A stretch of DNA of 34,820 bases from Myxococcales bacterium. Lineage in GTDB: Bacteria > Myxococcota_A > UBA9042 > GCA-2863065. Under the pieces are notes generated by a model that saw only the letters and a list, made by a program, of their open reading frames with translations, was not told the origin of the DNA and searched no databases. The position numbers and the translations under genes are program-made. Below are positions 7,991-18,200 of the stretch, in pieces (the stretch's first letter is position 1; every line of letters begins with the position of its first letter). The stretch lies in NCBI GenBank assembly GCA_018780435.1, contig JADMJS010000249.1, forward strand, positions 6,583-41,402. The letters run 5' to 3'.

Positions 7991-10900
7991 ATGCCTGACA
8001 CCGCGAGCGCATCCGACATCAGCCGACCTGACGCGACTCGGCTCGCCGCCGCCTTCGGGGTCACCCTCGCTCGCGCTCACCCCGTCGCCACGGCCACCCT
8101 CGAGCTCGTCTCGGCGTCACAAACCGTGCCGGTCCCCCTGAGCGGCGACAGTAGACCATGGCTCGATACGGTCGCGGCCTTCCTCGGTACCGCTGATGTT
8201 TGGCAACTTCGAGTTCGCGTTGACGGTAGTCACTTTCCCGTCACCCTGACCCGCGACGCCGACGGACGAACTCGGTTCGATGGCCCGGCCGAGCTCGCCG
8301 CGCGCGTCAGCGACGTCACCCATCACGTCCTCCCACAGCTTCAGGCCGCCACGCCCATCGAGGCGCTCGATCTCATCAGTGACGCCGAAGCGGCACGGCT
8401 CGACGCATGGTCCGGCGACGATGGCGCCTATCCCCGCGGCGAGACGGTCGCCTCCGTCTTCGCGGCGATCGTCGCGGCCCACCCGCAGAGGCTCGCCATC
8501 GAGGCAGAGCAGAGCCTCACGTACGCCGCGCTCGCGGATCGCGTGGCCCGCCTCGCGGGTGAGCTCTCCGCGCTCAAGGTCACGGCCGGCGACACCGTCG
8601 CCGTATTCCTCGACCGGAGCGCCGACCAGGCCGCCGCGCCGCTCGCCATCATGAGCCTCGGGGCCGTCTACGCCCCACTCGATCCCGGCTACCCGACGGC
8701 TCGGCTCGCCCTCATGCTGGAGCTGAGCGGCGCGGTCGCGATCGTCACGACCTCCGCCGCACGGCGGACCCTCGACGCGGCGCTCACGTCCCGTATCGCC
8801 GTCCTCGAGGTTGATGGCCCGAGGGCCGCCGTCCCGGTCACGAGCCCCGCCCCGTTACGCCCGGAGAGCCCCGCCTACGTCATGTATACGTCGGGATCGA
8901 CCGGCCAGCCGAAAGGCGTCATGGTCCCGCATCGCGCCATCCTGCGCCTCGTTCGGGATCAGACGTTCTGCTCCTTCGCGTCCGGTGATCGCGTCCTCGC
9001 CTACGCCCCGACGGCGTTCGACGCCTCGACCCTCGAGCTCTTCGGCCCGCTCCTAAATGGCGGGACCGTCGTCATGCCACCGCCCGGTCCCGCCGACCTC
9101 GGCGCGCTGGCGTCATTCTTGCGCGCTCGCCGCATCGACACGGCCTGGCTCACCGCCGCGCTCTTCCACGCGCTCGTCGACCACGCACCGGAGGCCTTCG
9201 GCGGATTGCGTCAGCTTCTGGCCGGAGGCGACGTCCTCTCGCCGACCCATGTCGCCCGCGCTTTGGCGCTGCTCCCGTCGGGTGCCCGTTTCATCAATGG
9301 TTACGGGCCCACCGAGAACACGACGTTCACGGCCTGCCACGTCCTCGCGGCGGGGACGGCCCAGCCCGAGTCGCTCTCCGCCATCCCGATCGGCCGCCCA
9401 ATCCGCAGTACGCGCGTGTGGCTCGTCGATCCCACCCCGCGTTCGGGGCCGCTCGTCCGAGTCCCGTCTTTTGGCGTCGGCGAGCTCGTCACGGGCGGCG
9501 ACGGCGTGGCCCTCGGCTACCGGGACCAGCCCGAGCTCACGGCCGAACGTTTCGTCACCGTGCCCTTCGCGCCGGGGACGAGCTATCGCACGGGCGACCT
9601 CGCCCGATTCGCGCTCGAGTCGAACACGACCCCGCCGCCGCTCGAGTTCCTCGGCCGCCGCGATCAGCAGGTCAAGATCGGCGGCCACCGTATCGAGCTA
9701 GGCGAGATCGAAGCCGCCCTGAGAGCCCTGCCTGGCGTCCGTGACGCCGTCGTGCTCGCCCGCACGGTCCAGAGCTCCGAAGACAAGGCGCTGCACGCCT
9801 GGGTCGCCCCAATGGCCGGTGTGGAGCTCGACGCCCACCGCCTCCGCGCCGCGCTGGCCGAGGCGCTCCCCCAAGCGATGGTCCCAACCCGGATTGGCGT
9901 CTTGGATACGTTTCCCGTGACCCCCAACGGCAAGCTCGCCCGAGACCAGCTCCCGGAGCTGCTCGCCGGGCGACCCGAGCTCCAGACACCCTTCGAGCGC
10001 CCCCGCCCCGGCCTCGAGAGCCAGGTCGCGAGCGCCTTCGAAGAGACCCTCGGCTTCGCGCCGGGCACCGTCTCGGCTCTCGACAGCTTCTTCGACCTCG
10101 GCGGCACCTCGCTCCTGGCGATCCACGCCACGTCGCGCTTGAAGCAGCGCCTCGGTCGTCCCGTCCCCATCGTCGCGCTCTTCGGCTCTCCGACCGTACG
10201 CGGCCTCGCGGCGCGGCTGTCGGGCGCCGCGGCGGCCTCACTCGCAGCGCCACGTGCCGACAGGCGCCACGGCGACCGCACCGACATCGCCATCATCGGG
10301 TTCGCCGGACGTTTCCCGGGCGCCGCCGACGTGAACGCACTCTGGACCGCTCTCCTCGCCGGACGCGAGCTCATCAGCTTCTTCGGCAAGGACGGCAGCC
10401 CTGGCGTTCACCCGGACGCTCCCGGCCGTGACGACGAGAGCTACGTCGCCGCGCGCGGCATCGTGGAGGACGCGGACCACCTCGACGCGCCCTTCTTCGG
10501 ACTCTCGCCTCGCCAAGCCGAAGTCATGGACCCGCAGCACCGCCTCTTCATGGAAGTGGCATGGGAAGCGCTCGAACACGCCGGCTACGCCGCCCCGGTC
10601 GCCCCGGGTGCGGTCGGCGTCTTCGGCGGCAGCGACTACAACACCTATCGCCCGCGCTATGTCGATCAGCGCCCCGACCTCGAAGCGGCTTTCGGCGCCC
10701 TCCAGATCCGGTTCGGAAATGACAAAGATTACGTCCCAATCACGACAGCGCACCGACTGAACCTCCACGGGCCCGCCGTCAGCGTCCACAGCGCGTGTTC
10801 GACCTCGCTCGTCGCTATCGTGCAGGCCGTGAACGCGCTCCGCGCCCACCAGTGCGAGCTCGCGATCGCCGGCGGCGTCAACGTCGTCGTCCCGTCGCGG

Positions 10901-13900
10901 AGCGGCCACGTCTATAGCCCAGGCGGCATGTACTCAAGCGACGGCCACACGCGCGCCTTCGACCAGCACGCCTCCGGCACGGTGTTCAGCGACGGCTGCG
11001 CGATTTTGACCCTCCGGCGACTCGAGGACGCAGAAGCCGCCGGCGACACGATCTACGCGGTCATCCGCGGTGTCGGCATCGACAACGACGGCGCCGAGAA
11101 GGCCAGCTTCACCGCCCCGTCGGTCTCCGGCCAGGCCCGCTGTATCGCGATGGCGCTTCGAGACGCCGACGTCGCGCCAAACGACGTGCACTTCGTCGAA
11201 GCGCACGGCACCGGCACGCCGATCGGCGATCCGATCGAGGTCGCCGCGCTCACCCAGGCCTACGCCGAGGTAGCCGCGGAGAGGGGCCTCCCGGCGCCGG
11301 TCGGGACCTGCGCCATCGGCTCACTCAAGAGCAACATCGGCCACTTGACCGCTGCCGCGGGCGGGGCCGGCCTCATCAAGGCGGCCCTCGCGCTCCACCA
11401 CCGCGTCCTGCCGAAGACGCTCCACATCACCGCGCCGAACCCCGCGATCCCATTCGAGGAATCCCCATTCCGAGTCGCCGCGGCGGCCATCTCGCTCGCC
11501 GGGGCTCCGGATCGCCCGCCGCGTGCAGGCGTCAGCGCGCTCGGCGTTGGCGGCACGAACGCGCACGTCGTCCTCGAAGCGTGGCGGCCGCCGGTGGGGG
11601 CGCCGCCCCCCTGTCGCTCAGACCGTCGCGCCCAGCTCCTCCTCCTCTCGGCCAAGAGCCCCGCCGCCCTCGACCACGCGACCGAGCGCCTCGCGGACGC
11701 GCTCACCGATCTCGACGACGCCGCCTTCACCCTCGCGACCGGACGCGCCGCCTTCGAACACCGGCGCGCCGTCGTGGTCCATTCGACGCCCGGGAACCTA
11801 TTGCCCGAGGGCTCTGATCCCGGCGCCGCCTGCCGCACCCCCGACCTCGACCGCGTCCGGGCCCACCGCACCCTGACGGAGCGCCCCGGCGACCGGGTCC
11901 GCACCGGTCGCGCGGCCGGGAGCCCCCCGATCATCGCGCTCTTCCCCGGCCAGGGCTCCCAGACCGTCGACATGGGCCGCCAGCTCTACGCGACCGAGCC
12001 CGTGTTCCGCCAAGCAATGGACGCCGTCTTCGCGGTCTTGCCAGCGCTGCGCCCGGTGCTCTACCCGGACAGCGACCCGCGCGTGGGCGCCGAGGAGCGC
12101 CTCCGTGACACCACCTGGGCCCAGCCGGCGCTCTTCGCGGTGGAATACGCGCTCGCGCAGCTCACCCGGTCGCTCGGGATCGAGCCGGCCGCCTACATCG
12201 GCCACAGCGTGGGCGAGTTCACGGCCGCGTGCCTCGCTGGCGTGATGCCGCTCGGAGACGCCGTGCGCCTCGTCGCGCTCCGCGGCCGGCTCATGGCCGC
12301 CATGCCGCCGGGCCAGATGCTCGCGGTGCGTCGGGGCGCCGCCCAGCTCGAAGCAGGGCTCCCCGCGTCCCTTTCGCTCGCGTGTTCGAACGCCCCTGAG
12401 CTCGCCGTCGTCGCCGGACCGGAGGACGCCATCACGGACTACGCGGCGTCACTCGCCGCTCAGAACGTCAGAACGACGCTCCTCGTCACGAGCCACGCCT
12501 TCCACTCGCAAATGATGGACGGCGTCCTACCCGCCTTCGGGGACGCCGTCGCAGCCATCGCGTCGGTCCTGCGCCCGCCCGATCGCCCCATCTTCTCGAC
12601 GGCGACCGGCGCGCGCCTGACTGACGCCGAGGCCACGGACCCCGGGTATTGGACCCGCCACGTCCGCGCCACGGTCCGCTACGCCGAAGCCGTCCAGAGC
12701 GCCGTCGCCCACTTCGACACCGAGGTGCCGCTCTGGGTCGAGTGTGGCCCCCGCGCCACCGCCGCGACCTTCACGCGGCAGACCCTCGCGAGGCTCGCCC
12801 CCGGCAAGGCCGGCGCCGTCGTCACCTTGCTCGACCTCGTCCCCGCCGGGTCCGCGCCGGACGAGAGCGGCGACCCACCCGACTCCGAACACCGCGCGTT
12901 CCTATTGGGGATCGGCGAGCTCTGGACCCGAGGCGCGCCCCTCGACGGCGCGGCGCTCTTCGCCGCCGAGCGGCGCCGTCGCGTCCCGCTCCCGACCTAT
13001 CCCTTCGAACGCAAACGATATTTTGCGGACCGGCTCCACTCCCCGGCCGCCCCCTCCCCCTCGCTCCCGGAGGCCCCCACGCCCATGCCCGCTCCGGCCA
13101 CTCCCGCCCCTGCTCCCGCCCCTTCGGCCGCCGCGACCGACGCCCATCGTGCCCGACTCCGGGGAGAGCTCACGGCTCTCGTCGCCGACCTCTCGGGACT
13201 CCCCGAGGAGTCGCTCGATCCGGCTCGCCGCTTCGGTGACCACGGCTTCGACTCGCTCTTCCTGACCCAGCTCGCCCAAGATCTGTCCCGTCGCTTTGGC
13301 CAGAAGTTCGCGTTCCGCGACCTCGCGGAGAAGTTCGCGTCCGTGGATGCCCTCGCGAGCCACCTCGCGTCGCTGCTTCCGGCGACCGCCGCCCCAACGC
13401 CGCCCCCGGCCGCCGCCGCTGCGCTGACTGCCTCGGCAGTGATGCCGCCGGCCCCGACGCTGCCGCCGGGCGCCACGAGCCACTTGCTGCTCGGCCAAAT
13501 CGATCTCATCAGCCAACAGCTCGGCCTCCTGCGCCAAGTCGCCGCGTTCGCACCCACGCCCGCGGCGCCTGCGCCGGCCGCGCCCGCACCGGAGACGGGC
13601 CACCCGGTCTCCGCGCCGTCGCTCGCCGCGCTCGCCGCCGCCGTCCCGCCGCAGAAGCCCGCAGGAGCCGGCGACCCGCGCCCGACCAAGGTGCGCAAGT
13701 GGTCGGACCTCTCGGATGAGCAGGCCGGCGCATTGCGCCAGCTCATCTCGGACGTCTCGACGCGGACGGCGGCCTCGAAGGCCCACGTCGACGCCCACCG
13801 GGCCCGCCACGCGGATCCGCGCACCGCGGCCGGCTTCAGCCCGGTCTGGAAGGAGATGGTCTATCCACTCGTGGTCGCGCGCTCCAAGGGCGCACGGCTC

Positions 13901-15220
13901 TGGGACCTCGACGGCAACGAGTACATCGACCTCCTGAACGGCTTCGGCCCGAACTTCCTCGGCCACGCCGATCCGGGCGTCACCGCCGCCGTCGCCGCCC
14001 AGCTCGAACGGGGCTTCGAGGTCGGGCCGCAGACCCCGCTCGCGGGCGAAGCCGCCGCCCTCGTGTGCCAGCTCACGGGCATGGACCGCGCCAGCTTCAC
14101 CTGCACCGGGTCGGAGGCCGTCCAGGCGGCCATCCGGTGTGCGCGCACGGTGACGCGCCGCGACGCCATCGTCGTCTTCACGCGCGACTACCACGGCAAC
14201 TTCGACGAGGTGCTCGTGCGCGCGGTCAACACCAAGGCGGCGCTGAAGACGCTCCCGAGCGCCCCCGGCATCCCGAAGCGAGCCGTCGGCGATGTCATCG
14301 TCCTCGAATATGGCGCCGACGCGTCGCTCGACATCATCCGGCAGCTCGCCCCGGAGCTCGCGGCGGTCGTCGTCGAGCCGGTTCAGAGCCGCCGCCCCGA
14401 GCTGCAACCGCGCGCGTTCCTCCACGAGCTCCGCTCCATCACCCGAGAGTCCGGGACCGTCCTCGTCTTCGACGAAGTCGTGACCGGCTTCCGCTGCCAC
14501 CCCGGCGGCGCCCAGGCCCACTTCGGCGTCGACGCCGATCTCGCCACCTACGGCAAAGTCGTGGCGGGCGGCATGCCGATCGGCATCGTGGCCGGCCGGC
14601 GCCCCATCATCGACACGTTCGACGGCGGCCCGTGGCACTTCGGCGACGCCAGCGGCCCCGAAGCCGGCGTCACCTTCTTCGCCGGCACCTTCGTCCGCCA
14701 CCCGCTCGCGATCGCCGCCGTCCACGCGACCCTCACGCGCCTCGTGAACGAGGGCCCCGCCCTGCAGGAGCGCGTCTCAGCGCATACCGCCGCCTTCGCC
14801 AAACGCGCGAACGCGCTCTTCGAGCGTTTCGAAGCCCCTTACGAGCTGCCCCACTTCGGCTCGCAGCTCTACCTCCGGAACCTCGATCCCTCCGACCTCG
14901 GCGTCCTCTTCTGGTACCACCTCCGCCTCCGCGGCGTGCACATCCAGGAGACCTTCCCCTCCTACTTCACCGTGGAGCACGGGAGCGCCGAAGTGGACCG
15001 CTTGATCCAGGTCTTCGAGGAGAGCCTCGAGGCGATGGCCGACGGCGGCTTTCTGCCCCCGTCCACGTCGCGTCGAAAGACCGCCAAAGCCGTCGCGAGT
15101 AACGGCATCTCGTCCACGCCCCCCATCCCCGGCGCCCGCCTCGGCAAAGATCCGAGCGGACGCCCCGCGTGGTACGCCCCTGACCCGGCGAGACCCGGGC
15201 AATACGTGAAGGTGAGCTGA
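7991..15220 (+). CDS. Hybrid NRPS/PKS: (C remnant)-A-PCP-KS-AT-ACP-aminotransferase
   Basis: A 2409-aa megasynthase. Residues 1-125 resemble only the C-terminal lobe of a condensation domain, so this looks like the loading module. A domain about 140-655: YTSGSTG (299-305), YGPTE (438-442), A10 Lys648. Specificity positions read by eye as D-A-L-W-L-G-G-T-F, close to valine codes. PCP Ser707. KS about 765-1190 with Cys936, His1072 and His1118. AT about 1310-1600 with GQGSQ (1320-1324), GHSVGE (Ser1406) and HAFH (1502-1505), the malonyl-CoA signature. ACP Ser1755. Class III PLP aminotransferase about 1905-2340 with Asp2161 and PLP Lys2189. No KR, DH or ER. The AMT should convert the beta-keto thioester to a beta-amine, as in the mycosubtilin/iturin and microcystin synthases. 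Ala/Pro linkers separate the domains. The stop shares one base with the next start (TGATG). Confidence 0.95.
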   Translation: MPDTASASDISRPDATRLAAAFGVTLARAHPVATATLELVSASQTVPVPLSGDSRPWLDTVAAFLGTADVWQLRVRVDGSHFPVTLTRDADGRTRFDGPAELAARVSDVTHHVLPQLQAATPIEALDLISDAEAARLDAWSGDDGAYPRGETVASVFAAIVAAHPQRLAIEAEQSLTYAALADRVARLAGELSALKVTAGDTVAVFLDRSADQAAAPLAIMSLGAVYAPLDPGYPTARLALMLELSGAVAIVTTSAARRTLDAALTSRIAVLEVDGPRAAVPVTSPAPLRPESPAYVMYTSGSTGQPKGVMVPHRAILRLVRDQTFCSFASGDRVLAYAPTAFDASTLELFGPLLNGGTVVMPPPGPADLGALASFLRARRIDTAWLTAALFHALVDHAPEAFGGLRQLLAGGDVLSPTHVARALALLPSGARFINGYGPTENTTFTACHVLAAGTAQPESLSAIPIGRPIRSTRVWLVDPTPRSGPLVRVPSFGVGELVTGGDGVALGYRDQPELTAERFVTVPFAPGTSYRTGDLARFALESNTTPPPLEFLGRRDQQVKIGGHRIELGEIEAALRALPGVRDAVVLARTVQSSEDKALHAWVAPMAGVELDAHRLRAALAEALPQAMVPTRIGVLDTFPVTPNGKLARDQLPELLAGRPELQTPFERPRPGLESQVASAFEETLGFAPGTVSALDSFFDLGGTSLLAIHATSRLKQRLGRPVPIVALFGSPTVRGLAARLSGAAAASLAAPRADRRHGDRTDIAIIGFAGRFPGAADVNALWTALLAGRELISFFGKDGSPGVHPDAPGRDDESYVAARGIVEDADHLDAPFFGLSPRQAEVMDPQHRLFMEVAWEALEHAGYAAPVAPGAVGVFGGSDYNTYRPRYVDQRPDLEAAFGALQIRFGNDKDYVPITTAHRLNLHGPAVSVHSACSTSLVAIVQAVNALRAHQCELAIAGGVNVVVPSRSGHVYSPGGMYSSDGHTRAFDQHASGTVFSDGCAILTLRRLEDAEAAGDTIYAVIRGVGIDNDGAEKASFTAPSVSGQARCIAMALRDADVAPNDVHFVEAHGTGTPIGDPIEVAALTQAYAEVAAERGLPAPVGTCAIGSLKSNIGHLTAAAGGAGLIKAALALHHRVLPKTLHITAPNPAIPFEESPFRVAAAAISLAGAPDRPPRAGVSALGVGGTNAHVVLEAWRPPVGAPPPCRSDRRAQLLLLSAKSPAALDHATERLADALTDLDDAAFTLATGRAAFEHRRAVVVHSTPGNLLPEGSDPGAACRTPDLDRVRAHRTLTERPGDRVRTGRAAGSPPIIALFPGQGSQTVDMGRQLYATEPVFRQAMDAVFAVLPALRPVLYPDSDPRVGAEERLRDTTWAQPALFAVEYALAQLTRSLGIEPAAYIGHSVGEFTAACLAGVMPLGDAVRLVALRGRLMAAMPPGQMLAVRRGAAQLEAGLPASLSLACSNAPELAVVAGPEDAITDYAASLAAQNVRTTLLVTSHAFHSQMMDGVLPAFGDAVAAIASVLRPPDRPIFSTATGARLTDAEATDPGYWTRHVRATVRYAEAVQSAVAHFDTEVPLWVECGPRATAATFTRQTLARLAPGKAGAVVTLLDLVPAGSAPDESGDPPDSEHRAFLLGIGELWTRGAPLDGAALFAAERRRRVPLPTYPFERKRYFADRLHSPAAPSPSLPEAPTPMPAPATPAPAPAPSAAATDAHRARLRGELTALVADLSGLPEESLDPARRFGDHGFDSLFLTQLAQDLSRRFGQKFAFRDLAEKFASVDALASHLASLLPATAAPTPPPAAAAALTASAVMPPAPTLPPGATSHLLLGQIDLISQQLGLLRQVAAFAPTPAAPAPAAPAPETGHPVSAPSLAALAAAVPPQKPAGAGDPRPTKVRKWSDLSDEQAGALRQLISDVSTRTAASKAHVDAHRARHADPRTAAGFSPVWKEMVYPLVVARSKGARLWDLDGNEYIDLLNGFGPNFLGHADPGVTAAVAAQLERGFEVGPQTPLAGEAAALVCQLTGMDRASFTCTGSEAVQAAIRCARTVTRRDAIVVFTRDYHGNFDEVLVRAVNTKAALKTLPSAPGIPKRAVGDVIVLEYGADASLDIIRQLAPELAAVVVEPVQSRRPELQPRAFLHELRSITRESGTVLVFDEVVTGFRCHPGGAQAHFGVDADLATYGKVVAGGMPIGIVAGRRPIIDTFDGGPWHFGDASGPEAGVTFFAGTFVRHPLAIAAVHATLTRLVNEGPALQERVSAHTAAFAKRANALFERFEAPYELPHFGSQLYLRNLDPSDLGVLFWYHLRLRGVHIQETFPSYFTVEHGSAEVDRLIQVFEESLEAMADGGFLPPSTSRRKTAKAVASNGISSTPPIPGARLGKDPSGRPAWYAPDPARPGQYVKVS

Positions 15221-18200
15221 TGGCCAAAAACACTTCCGAGTCGCTCGTCCCGGTGGACGTGGCCTTCGATCCCTTCGGCGGTGGCGCCCTCGCCGCCGTC
15301 GCGCCCGCCACGGCGCCACAACGGGAGGTCGTCCTGGCGTCGCGTTTTGGCGACGACGTGAGCCTGGCTTTCAATGAAGTCGTGAACTTGCGACTCGTGG
15401 GTCCCCTCGACCGACCCGCGCTCGAAGCCGCTCTGCGCGCCCTCACCGTGCGCCACGAGTCACTCCGCACGACCTTCTCGCCCGACGTGGAGCTCCTGAT
15501 TGCCGAGCCCGACCCCGCCGGGGACGTCCTCGACGCCCCCGTTCTCGACTCCCGCAACCGCGCGCCGGCCGAGGCCGAAGCGGACGCCGTCGAGCGGCCC
15601 TTCGCGCTCGAGACGGGGCCCCTCTTCCGGGCCGAGCTCGCGCGTTCGGGACCCGAAGACCACACGCTGGTCCTCGCGGCCCACCACGCCGTGCTCGACG
15701 GCTGGTCGACGGGCGTCATCCTGAAAGAGCTCGCCGCGCTCTACTCCGCCGCGGCCGCGCCCGGCGGGGACGTCAGCAAGGCGGATTTGCCGGCCCCCGG
15801 GAGCTGGACCGACTACGCCGCCCGCGAGCACGCCCGCGATGATCAGGCCGACGTCGCGTGGTGGCTGGAGCAGCTCCGCTCACCCGCGCTGCCGGGCCCC
15901 CTCGATCTCCCCGCCGACCGCCCGCGCCCCGCGGTCCGCACCTACGCCTCCGCGCGCGTGGACGTCCATCTTGAGAACGCGCTCGTCACGCGCTTCGAAG
16001 ACGCCGCGCGCGCCGAAGGGGCGAGCTTCTTCGCCTGGCTCTTCGCGGGCTTCACGGCCTTGCTGGCCCGCGTCACGACCCCCGAAGGCGACGGCGCCGA
16101 CCTGGTCGTCGGCATCCCCGCCGCGGGCCAGGCCAGCGAAGGCCGCGCCGGACGCCACCTGGTCGGCCACGCCGTCCAGCTCCTGCCGGTCCGCGTCGCG
16201 GTCCTTCCCGACTCGCCCTTCTCGGCCCACGTCGCCGCCGTCAAGGACCGCCTCTACGCCGCCTTCGATCACACCGGCGTCACCTACGGTCGCCTGCTCG
16301 AAGAGCTCGCCCTGCCGCGCGATCCCAGCCGACCGCCGCTCGTCGCGGTCCAGTTCAACCTCGACCAGGCCCTTGAGCCGTCAGCGCTGCCCTTCCGAGG
16401 ACTCGAGGTCACGCTCCGCACCGTCCCGCGCGTGTCGGAGAACTTCGAGCTCTTCGTGAACGCCCAACGCGCCGCCTCGGGGCTCCACCTCGAATGCCAG
16501 TTCAACACCGGCCTCTTCGACGCCACCACCATCGCGGCGCGTATGGCGGAGTTCGGCTCCCTGCTCACCGCCGCCGCCGAGACCCCGTCCCTCCCCGTGA
16601 AGGCGCTGCGGCTTCTTGCGAGCGCCGAGCGAGAGCGCCTCGAACGCCTCGGCGAGGGCCCTGCCCTCACGGCCGCGGCCCTCAGGACCGTACCGGAGTC
16701 CATCGCCGACGCGCCCGCTGCCGCCACCGCGCTCACGGACGAGACCGGCACCTGGACCTACGGCGACCTGAACGTGTGGGCGAACGCCCGTGCCCGTGAG
16801 CTCGTCGCCCTCGGCGTCGTGCCCGGCGACGTCGTCGGCCTCGCCATGGCGCGCTCACGTGAGCTGGTCGGCACCGCGCTGGCCATCCTCCGCGCCGGCG
16901 CCGCCTACGTCCCGGTCGACCCGGACTACCCAGAGTCCCGCGTGCAGTACATGGTGGAGCACAGCCAGGCCCGCCTGGTCGTAGCCGACGCCGCGACGGC
17001 CGCGCGCCTCCCACCGCTGGCCTCGCCGGTGCGCGTCCTCACTGGCGACTCGCGCAGCGACGCAGCGCTCCCGGCCGGGGATGGGGCGCGCCTCATGTAC
17101 GTCATCTACACCTCCGGCAGCACGGGCAAGCCGAAGGGGGTCGAGGTCCCACACAGCGCCGTCGCGGCCTTCCTCGACAGCACACGCGGACTCCTCGGCC
17201 TCGGCCCCGCGTCCCGCGTCGTCGCGGTGACGACGCTCAGCTTCGACATCGCGGTCCTCGAACTCTGGGGCCCGCTCACCGCCGGTGGCACCGCGATCAT
17301 CGCCAGCCGCGAAACCGCCCAAGACGCGCGCGCCCTCGGCGAGCTCCTCGCGCGCAGCCGCGCCACGGCGATGCAGGCGACGCCGTCGACGTGGCGGCTC
17401 CTCGTCGAGTCCGGGTGGACGCCGTCCCGCCCCTTCGCTGCCTGGGTGGGCGGCGAAGCCTTCCCGCGGGATCTCGAAGCGCCCCTCCTCGCCCGCGCGG
17501 ACGCCGTCTGGAACCTCTACGGCCCGACCGAGACCACCGTCTGGTCGACTGCCTATCGCCTGTCAGCCGACGAGGCGACGCGCGCCACCGCCCTCCCAAT
17601 CGGCCTGCCCCTCGCCGGCGAAGCGGTGCGCGTCGTCGACGCGACGGGCGCGCCTTGCCCCATTGGCGTCCCCGGCGAGCTGTGGATCGGCGGCGCGGGC
17701 GTGACGCGGGGGTACCGCTTCGATCCGGCGCAAACCGCCGCGCGTTTCGTGAACGACGATCGCGGCGCACGTTGGTACCGCACCGGCGATCTCGTCCGGT
17801 GGCAACGGCACGCCAGTGGCGCCCGGCTGGTCTTCGAACGCCGACTCGACAGTCAGGTCAAAGTCCGCGGGTTCCGCATCGAGCTCGGTGAGATCGAAGC
17901 GGCACTGGCCGGCCACCCCACCGTCTTGGCCGCCGCCGCGAGGGTCGTCGAGCCGCGCCCCGGCGACACCCGCCTCGCCGGCTACGTCGTCCCACGCGAG
18001 GCAGGCCGCGCCGATCTTACTGAGCTTCGCCGCGTCCTCGGCCAGAAGCTGCCGCCCTACATGGTGCCGCAGCACCTCTTCGCGCTCGACGCCCTCCCGC
18101 TCACTCCGAACGGGAAAGTCGACCGAAAAGCCCTGCCCTTCGTGCTCGAGGGTGGCGAGAGCGCTCGCCCAGTCATCCTACCCGTGACCCCGACCGAGAA

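Noticed and set aside
8400..9960. First A domain as a fatty acyl-AMP ligase, as in iturin-type synthases
   Set aside because: It carries the amino-acid A-domain motifs (FDAST with the Asp that binds the amino group, YGPTE, ELGEIEAAL) and an NRPS-type C-A linker, which point to an amino acid substrate.
12902..14725. A 607-codon minus-strand frame under the AT-ACP-aminotransferase region
   Set aside because: It lies fully inside recognised domains with catalytic residues on the plus strand, and its sequence is low-complexity Gly/Arg/Glu.
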